From: Campylobacter showae
Lineage (GTDB): Bacteria; Campylobacterota; Campylobacteria; Campylobacterales; Campylobacteraceae
Direction: 5' to 3'
DNA: 64,000 nucleotides
Assembly: GCF_004803815.1 (NCBI RefSeq)
Contig: NZ_CP012544.1
Coordinates: 1,426,001 to 1,490,000 of the forward strand
Below the pieces are notes generated by a model. It had not been told where the DNA came from. It made no database searches and saw only the letters and a list, made by a program, of their open reading frames with translations. How positions within the stretch are numbered: the first letter of the stretch is position 1; the number at the start of each line of letters is the position of its first letter. This document shows, in pieces, positions 56,925 through 64,000 of the stretch. Position numbers and translations under genes: made by a program.

Positions 56925-58259
56925 CTAGTTTAGAAGGTTAAATTTATATCCGACTTGCAGCCAAAGCTCGTTGTTATCGGTCTTTTTGACTGCACCCATA
57001 GCATCAAAGTTCTTTCTCTCAAGAGCCGTGTAGGTGATGCTTGCGCTTAGCCCCTTGACCCACGGTATATCGTAGCTAGCCTGAGCCGCCCAGCCCTTGA
57101 CGTTCATGTGCGTATTAGCCGCGGTCGGACCTGCATTGCGGTGAGGGGCGTCTTGTTTGCCTTTTACTAGATGTAGTTTTGCTTTTAGGCCCTCGGCGCC
57201 CACTTCTTTAAAGTCGTATTCAAACAAAAGTTTATGCGTATTCATGCCCGCATATCCTGTAAACACGAAAGGTCCGCGGATAGGAAGCAGCGTGTATGAG
57301 CCAGGGCCGTTACCTAGACCAAACGCCAAAGCGTCGTTGTCGCCGATGGTCGTATAGGCATAAGAGGCGCTAAATCCCACAAAATCATAAATCCCCGCTC
57401 TTAGACCGATCATATTTCCGTCGTAGTTTAGATCTTCTAAGCCTCTTGTAGTGCGAGAGCCCTTATACATCGCGTCAAATCCGAGCTTAAAGTCGCCGAC
57501 GGGTACTTTGTAGTTTGCTTCGGCCAGGTAAAAGTTGATGTCGCCCTGCAAAGCGCCACGTCTAAGATCGGTCACTCTAGCGTATGCGCCGGTTAGTTTT
57601 AGATTCGGTATGCCTTGGTTGATGACCGCGCCGGTAAAGATATTATCAAACTCATACGCCACAGGCCCCATACCGCCGACGATTACTCTGTCTTTAAAGT
57701 GCGGAGCGCGCCCCTCTTTGCCGCCCGTTACGACGGCGCTTCTGCCTTGAAATTTATAATACCAGCCGCCGATCAGGGTGGTGTTTGGTATGTCTTTATT
57801 TACGATCGTTAGACCCTCAAACGCCTCTTTAAACGCGCGCGTCGGGTTGCCCGCTACTAGCGGAGTGTTTACGTACTGACGGCCAAATTTTATATCAGTC
57901 TGCCCTATGCCGTAGCCTAGATACGCTTCGGACATTACCGCGCCCTGCGTTCTCCATTCTTTGTCGTATAGAGTGCCGCTTTTTCTCATGCTGTTAAACG
58001 GCAAGAAGTTGCCCTGCCCAGTAATGCCGAGCCTAAAGCCGTAAAACGGATCGGTCACGTATCCAAGCTCAAGCTGTATAGACGTCAGCTGCTCGTCGTG
58101 TATCGGCGCGCGCTCGTCTTTTTGATCGACATAGGTAGCCTGGATCTTGCCCGCTAGTTTTCCTTTGGTAAACGCCTCCCCAAAGGTATCGGCTGCGTTT
58201 GCTGCGCCTAAAAAGCCAAGCGCCAAAACGGCGGCCAAACTTAGTTTTGCTAGTTTCAT
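56925..58259 (-). CDS. OprD family outer membrane porin
   Basis: 444 residues from the ATG behind CCAAGGAGTTTTT; the longer frame adds a non-signal extension. Signal peptide LSLAAVLALGFLGAANA, then DTFGEAFTKGKLAGKIQATYV at the start of the barrel and the aromatic-rich end WLQVGYKFNLLN. OprD-type porins pass small solutes such as amino acids or peptides. It differs from the two MOMP genes and is transcribed alone. Confidence 0.85.
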   Translation of the reverse strand: MKLAKLSLAAVLALGFLGAANAADTFGEAFTKGKLAGKIQATYVDQKDERAPIHDEQLTSIQLELGYVTDPFYGFRLGITGQGNFLPFNSMRKSGTLYDKEWRTQGAVMSEAYLGYGIGQTDIKFGRQYVNTPLVAGNPTRAFKEAFEGLTIVNKDIPNTTLIGGWYYKFQGRSAVVTGGKEGRAPHFKDRVIVGGMGPVAYEFDNIFTGAVINQGIPNLKLTGAYARVTDLRRGALQGDINFYLAEANYKVPVGDFKLGFDAMYKGSRTTRGLEDLNYDGNMIGLRAGIYDFVGFSASYAYTTIGDNDALAFGLGNGPGSYTLLPIRGPFVFTGYAGMNTHKLLFEYDFKEVGAEGLKAKLHLVKGKQDAPHRNAGPTAANTHMNVKGWAAQASYDIPWVKGLSASITYTALERKNFDAMGAVKKTDNNELWLQVGYKFNLLN

Positions 58260-58410
58260 AAAAACTCCTTGGTTAAATTTAGCAAATTTACGTTCCGTAA
58301 ATTTAATGCGGAACATTAATTTTTATATTTAAGGATTATAGCACAGAAAATAATAAAATTCGCGTTAGATTTGTGATATTTGCTAAAAATATCGCCGATT
58401 TTAGGCAAAT

Positions 58411-59451
58411 TTACACAACAGCGCGCTCTTTAAGCAATGTATAAAGCTTAATCGTCGAGATAAAAAATGTCACGATCGCAGGCCCCAGGATAAGTCCCCA
58501 AAAGCCAAACGTCGAGATACCCGCTATCATCGAGAAAAACAGCAACAGCTCGTTGATCTTGGTCGGGATTTTTACGAGCTTATCGTTGATAAATTTAATC
58601 ACGATCGGCTTTAAAAACGTATCTGCGACGACAGATATCACGATGATGGTATAGACGGCGATGACGATCGCGGCCGCGGTGTTGCCGTTAGCAAACTCGT
58701 AAAGGCTAATAGGCCCCCAAGCAAGCAATCCGCCAACGACTGGCACGAGCGAAGTAAAGGCAAAGAGTATGCCCATCAAAAAGCCGTTATAGCCGTAGGA
58801 AATCGTAATGATAGCAAAGAGGCAACCCTGCAAAATCGCGTTTATCACGATAGAATAAAGCACGACGCTCATGACGTTGGCCACTTCGCTGAGGATAAAC
58901 TCGCTCTCGCTCTCCTTCATCGGAAGCGCGCTTTTTAGGTAGCCCACGAGCTCGCTGCCGTAAAGCACCGCAAAAAAGAAAAACACGAGGATAAAAATCA
59001 TATCTACGAGAAAATTTACGCTTGATTTTCCAATACCGGCTAAATTTGCGATGAGATTTGCCGAGATAGCCTTGACGTCGATATCGGCGATCATCTCTTT
59101 GATTTTTGGTTCTAGAAATTTGATCGGCTCTGGCAGCTGAAAATTCCCGCTTTGAAAATAATTTAGCGTGTTTGTTATGTAGCCGGTGTTAAAGTTTGCG
59201 GCGTGTTTAGCGATCTCGATCACGGCGTACAAAAGCGGCGCGATAAATAGCGAAAATAGCGCAAGCGTGGTAAGAGCCGCCGAGAGCGTCCTTTTGCCCT
59301 TCGTTAGCTGTAAAAATTTGACGTTGACGTTTGAGGTGGCGACGGCTAGCAAGGCGGCGATAAAGATATTTAGCAAAAACGGCTTAAAAAGGTACACGAC
59401 CAGCGCCAACGCACAAAGAGCGAAGACGCCAAAAAACACTCGATTATTCAT
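58411..59451 (-). CDS. AI-2E / PerM family membrane transporter
   Basis: 346 residues with about seven to eight membrane helices and the family pattern: FFFAVLYGSELVGYLKSALP, then ILQGCLFAIITISYGYNGF and TSLVPVVGGLLAWGP, with the C-terminal FGFWGLILGPAIVTFF. Members export quorum-sensing furanone (TqsA) or act as ion transporters; the substrate is not readable here. The gene stands alone. Confidence 0.87.
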   Translation of the reverse strand: MNNRVFFGVFALCALALVVYLFKPFLLNIFIAALLAVATSNVNVKFLQLTKGKRTLSAALTTLALFSLFIAPLLYAVIEIAKHAANFNTGYITNTLNYFQSGNFQLPEPIKFLEPKIKEMIADIDVKAISANLIANLAGIGKSSVNFLVDMIFILVFFFFAVLYGSELVGYLKSALPMKESESEFILSEVANVMSVVLYSIVINAILQGCLFAIITISYGYNGFLMGILFAFTSLVPVVGGLLAWGPISLYEFANGNTAAAIVIAVYTIIVISVVADTFLKPIVIKFINDKLVKIPTKINELLLFFSMIAGISTFGFWGLILGPAIVTFFISTIKLYTLLKERAVV

Positions 59452-59726
59452 TTTTTTCCTTTGAGGGGCTTATTATATCAGATTTTGCGGTGTTTTGCGG
59501 GCGGGCGGGGCTTTGGGGGGATAGCTTTGGCAAGGTTGATAAATTTAGCGCAAAATTTGAGCGTGTTAAATTTTCTGTGTACTTTTAAATCGAGCATATA
59601 ACGAATGCGGTCAAATTTGACGGCCGACTAACCAGACGGCAACAAATTTGAAAGCTCAAATTTTACTTACCGACGGCTTTAGACAAATTTAGAAAAAATA
59701 ACCATCTAAGTAGAGCCAAATTTGCC
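59452..59726. other. Intergenic gap, nothing recognised
   Basis: About 275 bases including a short G-rich patch (GCGGGCGGGCGGGG near 59498). No gene or clear terminator is supported. Confidence 0.4.
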
Positions 59727-60746
59727 CTACTCCTCAAACAATCCCTTTTGCGTATCGCCGTCAAATTTGAGCTTAAACACCTCGTAGGCTTTGGCGCTAG
59801 CTAGCCTGCCTTTTGCCGTGCGCTCGATGTAGCCGTTAGCGAGCAGATAGGGCTCGATCACGTCCTCGACCGTGCCCTCGTCCTCGCTTAGAGCTGCCGC
59901 GATCGTGCTTAGACCCATCGGGCGGCGTTTGGCGGCGAGCAGGATTTCTAGGTACTTGATATCCATCTCGTCAAATCCTATGTCGTTTACGCCAAGCGCG
60001 TCTAGAGCCTCTTTGGCGCGAGGTTGCGAGATGATCGCTTCGTCGTTTACCTCGGCAAAGTCTCTTATGCGTTTTAGCAGCCGTAGTGCGATCCTAGGCG
60101 TGGCGCGCGAGCGAGCGGCGACCTCGAGAGCGGCGGCTTTTTCGCACTCTTTGCCAAGCTTTACCGAGGCGATCTGCACGATACGAGCCAGCTCCTCTCT
60201 GGTATAAAACTGCAGCCTAAAATCCATCCCAAATCTATCTCGCAGGGGTGCCGAGATCATTCCTGCGCGCGTCGTAGCGCCGATCAGCGTAAATTTAGGT
60301 AGGTCGATCTTGATAGTCTGCGCCGCAGGTCCCGAGCCTATAATGATATCTAGGCGAAAGTCCTCCATCGCAGGATACAGCACCTCCTCGATCGCGGGGC
60401 TTAGGCGATGTATCTCGTCGATAAAGAGCACGTCACCCTCTTGCAAATTTGTCAGCACCGCTGCCAGATCGCCGCTTTTTTCTATCATGGGCGCAGCCGT
60501 CATCTTGATGCTCACGCCCATTTCGTTTGCAATGATGTGCGCCAGCGTCGTCTTGCCAAGGCCCGGCGGTCCGTAGAAAAGCACGTGATCTAGGCACTCG
60601 CCGCGCTTTTTAGCGGCCTTTATAAAGACGCCTAAATTTTGCTTGATCTTTCCCTGTCCGATGTAGTCCTCAAAGCGCGTGGGGCGTAGCGACACCTCAA
60701 AATCGTTCTCGAAGCTTATTTTTTCTATTTCGACTATTCTATCCAT
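59727..60746 (-). CDS. ruvB: Holliday junction branch migration helicase RuvB
   Basis: 339 residues: N-terminal [13 protein letters not shown], Walker [14 protein letters not shown] (about 54-66), Walker [10 protein letters not shown], the [20 protein letters not shown] sensor region and a C-terminal winged helix ([20 protein letters not shown]-type [15 protein letters not shown]). It drives branch migration with RuvA, which is not nearby. Confidence 0.96.
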   Translation of the reverse strand: MDRIVEIEKISFENDFEVSLRPTRFEDYIGQGKIKQNLGVFIKAAKKRGECLDHVLFYGPPGLGKTTLAHIIANEMGVSIKMTAAPMIEKSGDLAAVLTNLQEGDVLFIDEIHRLSPAIEEVLYPAMEDFRLDIIIGSGPAAQTIKIDLPKFTLIGATTRAGMISAPLRDRFGMDFRLQFYTREELARIVQIASVKLGKECEKAAALEVAARSRATPRIALRLLKRIRDFAEVNDEAIISQPRAKEALDALGVNDIGFDEMDIKYLEILLAAKRRPMGLSTIAAALSEDEGTVEDVIEPYLLANGYIERTAKGRLASAKAYEVFKLKFDGDTQKGLFEE

Positions 60747-60956
60747 TTTTTCGGCTCTGTTTTTCGTAAATTTGCCGCATTTTACAAAATTTTGGGTAAG
60801 TTTTGGCTTTCGCCTTTGTTCAAATTTGACTCGGCGTTCGGCGGTAAATTTGAAAGAAAAGGTGATTAAATTTGAGTAAAAAACGGCGAGTTTAGGTTGG
60901 TAGAGTCAAATTTGGCGCCGTAAAGGCTAAGGTTTTTAAACCAAACAAAGCTCAAA

Positions 60957-60983
60957 TTTATCCGCCTCGCCGAAGCGGATAAA
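60957..60983 (-). terminator. Terminator of the Sel1-repeat gene
   Basis: TTTATCCGC and GCGGATAAA pair over 9 bp around CTCGCCGAA in the 300-base gap between ruvB and the Sel1 gene, on the 3' side of the latter. The rest of the gap (60747-60956) shows no gene. Confidence 0.55.
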
Positions 60984-61046
60984 TCTCAAAAATCAGCTTA
61001 AATTTGACGAAAAACACAGATCGCGGCCGACTAAATCGGTCAGAGC

Positions 61047-61934
61047 TTAAAACTCCGCTATCCTTGCCTTTAAAAGCTTGCAGTCGCTATCGTTGCCAAA
61101 TTTACAACCCTCCGCGATAGATTCGAATTTTTCGTAAATTTCGATATTTTTCTCGTAGTTTTCAAAGCCCAGAGCCCTGCAGCCGTCGTCGTTGCCAAGC
61201 TTGCAAGCGCGCGAATACCCGTCGTAGGCGTCGTAAACTGCAAACTCCACGCCCTGCGCGTGCTCGTAAACGTAGCCAAGAGCATAGCAGCCAAGCGCAT
61301 TTTTCATGTAGCACGAGGTGTCAAAGGCCTTGTGCGCGCTTGCTAGATCGCGCTCTGCGCCCAGCCCCTCATGCATCATCCTGCCGTAGTTATAGCAGCC
61401 CGCGCCGTCAAATTTCCTGCACGCTTTGGCGTATAAATTTACGGATTTTTTGAGATCGTTTTGTGATTCATAGATGAGGCCGAGGTTGTTGCAAGCCGCT
61501 CCAGAGCCTAGCTCGCAGCCTTTTTCGTAGAGGCGAAATATTTTATTTTCATCTTTGGGGCCGAAAATTTCCTTGACGTTTAAAAGCGCTAGGTCAAAGC
61601 AGCCCGTGCCGTTTCCCAGCTCGCACGATTTTACAAAGAAAAGCTCGGCTTTTTCGTTACTTTTCTGGGCTCCTAGCCCGCTAAAATGCATGCTACCCAG
61701 TGCCGCGCAGCTCATCGCGTCGCCCTCCTCGCAAAGCGGCGATAAGATCTTAAAAGCCGCGTCATAATCGGCATTTTCGATAGCCTGTCTCGCGGCCGCC
61801 TCGCGCTTAGAAAATCGCTTCTCTTTCTGCGTTTGCTCGTTTTGCTCGCCAAGACTATCGATGCCTAGCCCAAAATTCGGATTTGAAGCCGTTAGCGCAC
61901 TAAAAAACGTCGCTAAAATCAATAAAATTTTCAA
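61047..61934 (-). CDS. Secreted Sel1-repeat (Hcp-like) protein
   Basis: 295 residues. I take the TTG at 61934 as start because AAGGAG lies six bases upstream and gives the signal peptide MKILLILATFFSALTASN; the frame upstream lacks a better start. The mature part consists of about six Sel1/SLR helical pairs, each with a paired-cysteine spacing, for example GDAMSCAALGSMHFSGLGAQ, then LFFVKSCELGNGTGCFDLAL. Helicobacter cysteine-rich proteins (Hcp) look the same. Proteins like this scaffold interactions in the periplasm; the partner is unknown. Confidence 0.85.
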   Translation of the reverse strand: MKILLILATFFSALTASNPNFGLGIDSLGEQNEQTQKEKRFSKREAAARQAIENADYDAAFKILSPLCEEGDAMSCAALGSMHFSGLGAQKSNEKAELFFVKSCELGNGTGCFDLALLNVKEIFGPKDENKIFRLYEKGCELGSGAACNNLGLIYESQNDLKKSVNLYAKACRKFDGAGCYNYGRMMHEGLGAERDLASAHKAFDTSCYMKNALGCYALGYVYEHAQGVEFAVYDAYDGYSRACKLGNDDGCRALGFENYEKNIEIYEKFESIAEGCKFGNDSDCKLLKARIAEF

Positions 61935-62130
61935 AACACGCTCCTTGTTTTTAACTAGCCTTGTTTTGATAGCCAAATTTTACCCGTCAAATTTGACGAG
62001 GGGCGGGTAAATGCAAGCGTTCAAATTTAACCCAAACTCTGTTCGTCAAATTTAACGCCTAAGGCTCAAATTTGCCGCCGTTTGCCGGGTGATCAAATTT
62101 GCCCCGTCGACTAGATTTGCCCAAAACAAG

Positions 62131-62934
62131 CTAAATTTTATACTCGAACTCCTCGCTCGGAAAGGTCTTTTCTCTAACTTCGCGAGCGTAGGCTTCTACC
62201 GCCGTTCGCACCAAATTTGCGCCGTCAAGGTATCGTTTTACGAATTTTGGCTTAAACTCGTCAAAAAAGCCGAGCATATCGCTCCACACGAGCACCTGCC
62301 CGTCCACGTCGGCACCCGCGCCGATACCGATGATAGGCATCTGCACGCTCTTTGCGACCTTTGCCGCAACCGCACTTAGCGTGCCCTCGACCACGGCCGA
62401 AAACGCTCCAGCGCGCTCAAGCGCCTTCGCCTCCTCGATCAAGCGTGCTTCGTCAGCCTCGCTGCGTCCCTTTATCTTGTAGCCGCCCTCTTTTCGCACA
62501 AACTGAGGCATGAGTCCGATGTGGGCCATCACGTTTATGCCCTCGCCCACTAGCCTTTTTACGATAGGAGCGGCTTTTAAACCGCCTTCAAATTTGACTG
62601 CATCCGCGCCCGCTTTGATAAATTTAGTCGCGTTTTTTAGCGCTGATTTTTCGTCCTGATAGCTACCAAATGGCATATCAACAACGACAAAAGCATGCTT
62701 TGCGCCCTGCAAAACAGCCTTAACATGATAAAGCGCGTCGTCCATTTTTAGGCTTAGCGTGTCTTTTTTGCCGTTAAAGCTCATGTTTAGACTATCGCCG
62801 ACCAAGATAATATCGACGTAATCATCAAAAAGCCGCGCAAAAAGAGCGTCATAAGCCGTGATCATAACGATGGGCTCAACGCCCTTTTTATTAATTATAT
62901 CATAAATTGTAACTTTTTTGTCATTTTTTAACAT
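62131..62934 (-). CDS. panB: 3-methyl-2-oxobutanoate hydroxymethyltransferase
   Basis: 267 residues of the PanB family: MITAYDALFARLFDDYVDI, LVGDSLNMSFNG (metal-binding Asp), DMPFGSY and IGIGAGADVDGQVLVWSDML. It makes ketopantoate, the first step of pantothenate and CoA synthesis. panC and panD are not in the window. ATG follows TTTAAGGAGGAATTT. Confidence 0.94.
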   Translation of the reverse strand: MLKNDKKVTIYDIINKKGVEPIVMITAYDALFARLFDDYVDIILVGDSLNMSFNGKKDTLSLKMDDALYHVKAVLQGAKHAFVVVDMPFGSYQDEKSALKNATKFIKAGADAVKFEGGLKAAPIVKRLVGEGINVMAHIGLMPQFVRKEGGYKIKGRSEADEARLIEEAKALERAGAFSAVVEGTLSAVAAKVAKSVQMPIIGIGAGADVDGQVLVWSDMLGFFDEFKPKFVKRYLDGANLVRTAVEAYAREVREKTFPSEEFEYKI

Positions 62935-63018
62935 AAATTCCTCCTTAAATTTAGGTATTTTATTTTTAATTTTATCAAAAAAATGTTACAATCACGATAA
63001 TAGTTTTAAGGAAAATAA

Positions 63019-63426
63019 ATGGGAATACTAAGAAGCCTCGAGATAGACTACTCTTACGACATCGTGGAGGAGTTTTTGTCGCATTACTCCTTGATGTGCG
63101 ATCTGATGGAACCGCTCATCATAGGGCTCACCAGGCCGGATAGGTATAGCGGCTATATCGGCGAGCTTTTTAGAATTTTTCATAATATTAAGTCTGCCGC
63201 AGGCTTTATGAAGCTTGATCCTATATTAAAATTAACTACTTTAGCCGAGGAAATTTGCGGCGAAGCAAGGGATCTACAAGGACCCGCAAACGATGACTTC
63301 GTAGACTGGCTGCTTTTATTGAGCGACCAGTTTAACAGATACAAAAACGATATAGAAAACGATACCGAGTTTTTCAGTCCGCTGGACGCCAATATCGTAA
63401 AAATTCCCCAAAAACTAGACGTTTGA
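63019..63426 (+). CDS. HPt domain protein
   Basis: 135 residues consisting of one histidine phosphotransfer domain. The phospho-acceptor is the His in LFRIFHNIKSAAGFM (about residue 57), the standard HxxKSxxG motif. A stand-alone HPt passes phosphate between sensor kinases and regulators, for example in chemotaxis. No kinase or receiver is adjacent. ATG follows TTAAGGAAAATAA; the stop overlaps the tmRNA promoter. Confidence 0.82.
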   Translation: MGILRSLEIDYSYDIVEEFLSHYSLMCDLMEPLIIGLTRPDRYSGYIGELFRIFHNIKSAAGFMKLDPILKLTTLAEEICGEARDLQGPANDDFVDWLLLLSDQFNRYKNDIENDTEFFSPLDANIVKIPQKLDV

Positions 63427-63451
63427 CAAAAAATACAAAAAATAATATAAT
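63423..63451 (+). promoter_or_regulatory. Consensus sigma-70 promoter of ssrA
   Basis: TTGACA (63423-63428), a 17-base spacer and TATAAT (63446-63451) match the consensus perfectly; this is rare in Campylobacter, which seldom keep a -35 box. It lies 42 bases before the RNA. Confidence 0.8.
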
Positions 63452-63493
63452 CCACAACCTTTAAAAAGAGGCTAAATTTAGTCTAATTCTTAC

Positions 63494-63851
63494 GGGAGCG
63501 ACTTGGCTTCGACAGGAGCAGAGCGGTCACGGTGGCACGTCGCTTTGAGCAAAGCGTAAAAAGCTCAAATAAATTTAAACGCAAACAACGTTAACTACGC
63601 TCCTGCTTACGCTAAAGCTGCGTAAGTTCAGTTGAGCCTCGCCTAGTCAGATACTAGCTAAGACGGCGGCGAGTAACCCCAGCTAGCGTAGGTTGGCGGC
63701 CTGACGAGCTGTTAGCCGAAATCTTGTCTTAGTCTAAAATAAGGTTTTGGAAAGTGAGCCTTTTTAGATGAAATTTTCACTTTTGCTAAGCGTGTAGAGG
63801 CTGTGATCGGTTTGTTTTTGGACAGGGGTTCGATCCCCCTCGCTTCCACCA
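63494..63851 (+). ncRNA. ssrA: Transfer-messenger RNA (tmRNA)
   Basis: 358 nt. The 5' end GGGAGCG pairs with CGCTTCC before ACCA at the 3' end (acceptor stem with one G-T pair); GACTTGGCTTCGACAGG and the T-arm GGTTCGATCCCCC are tRNA-like. It rescues stalled ribosomes. The tag reading frame is at 63581-63625. Confidence 0.95.
63581..63625 (+). other. tmRNA tag-peptide reading frame
   Basis: Encodes ANNVNYAPAYAKAA followed by TAA. It fits the epsilonproteobacterial tag with an AxA-like degradation end. Confidence 0.9.
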
Positions 63852-64000
63852 ATTATCATTTTCACGAGATTTCAAAAGCTTTCAAAAGTCCCTAAAATAC
63901 GAGCTTTAAACCCCTTTTAGCATTTCATAAGATTTCATTGATTATCATACATTTTCAAGAAAATAAGTGTGTTTTTGAGTGTGCGCGACTAAAACGCTAA
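63852..64000. other. Sequence flanking the tmRNA 3' end
   Basis: AT-rich, with repeated words ATTATCAT, TTTCA and AAGATTTCA. No gene is complete here. The 3' end of ssrA is a common integration site for phages and islands; no direct repeat of the tmRNA end is present within the window, so this stays open. Confidence 0.3.

Overview
The window is chromosomal DNA of a Campylobacter, most likely of the oral C. rectus / C. showae / C. curvus group. The grounds are: Campylobacter-type gene order (ispDF, an HP1021/Cj1608-type regulator, a sulfate adenylyltransferase-like gene and pgpA together; napAGHBFLD), tandem major outer membrane porins, a tmRNA encoding the tag ANNVNYAPAYAKAA, very frequent AAATTT-type words, and a 1430-residue RTX-like S-layer protein with an N-terminal DUF4214-like region, as known from C. 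rectus and C. showae. Species assignment is an inference.

Layout. 1-1.8 kb: 3' end of a ccsBA cytochrome c biogenesis gene and a small membrane protein. 2-6.4 kb (minus): pgpA, a sulfate adenylyltransferase-like protein with a degenerate active site, a phospho-Asp-less response regulator, and ispDF. 6.5-10.7 kb (plus): thiC, mrp, then an ACT/UPF0210 pair. 10.7-15.4 kb: the S-layer gene with a leader of about 290 nt. 15.9-18.6 kb: two secreted proteins of unknown function that share a near-identical 67-nt leader, with a yagU gene cut short by a TAG between them. 19-25.7 kb: hydrolase, radical SAM protein, ABC-F protein, msrAB and an IMPACT-family gene, with copies of a dispersed intergenic repeat. 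25.7-38.4 kb: an ABC exporter, a DUF2470-like protein and a large iron/haem acquisition locus. 38.9-42.1 kb: galU-pgi and dps. 42.3-43.0 kb: a decayed IS1595-like transposase. 43.2-46.4 kb: two major porins flanking a cytochrome c. 46.7-47.8 kb: a lipoprotein and a 'hydrogenase-4 component G'-type protein. 47.9-54.6 kb (minus): the complete periplasmic nitrate reductase operon. 55.2-62.9 kb: a ClbS/DfsB-like protein, a frameshifted lipoprotein, an OprD-type porin, an AI-2E-family permease, ruvB, a Sel1-repeat protein and panB. 63-64 kb: an HPt protein and tmRNA.

How the genes work together. The most coherent system is the locus at 27.4-38.4 kb. It has two paralogous TonB-dependent receptors, ExbB, ExbD and TonB, a FecCD-type permease, an ATPase, a periplasmic binding protein, a ChuW/HutW-type radical SAM enzyme and a flavodoxin. 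This is what is needed to import haem (or another iron chelate) and open the porphyrin without oxygen. Fur-box-like sequences precede two of its transcription units. The nap operon, the ccsBA gene and the cytochrome c fit a nitrate-respiring, microaerobic to anaerobic life.

Three genes carry single disabling changes while the rest of the frame is preserved: receptor 1 (in-frame TAG), yagU (in-frame TAG) and a lipoprotein (frameshift at an A6 tract). The other notable structure is a family of dispersed intergenic elements with inverted-repeat ends and an associated long hairpin that shows compensatory base changes between copies.
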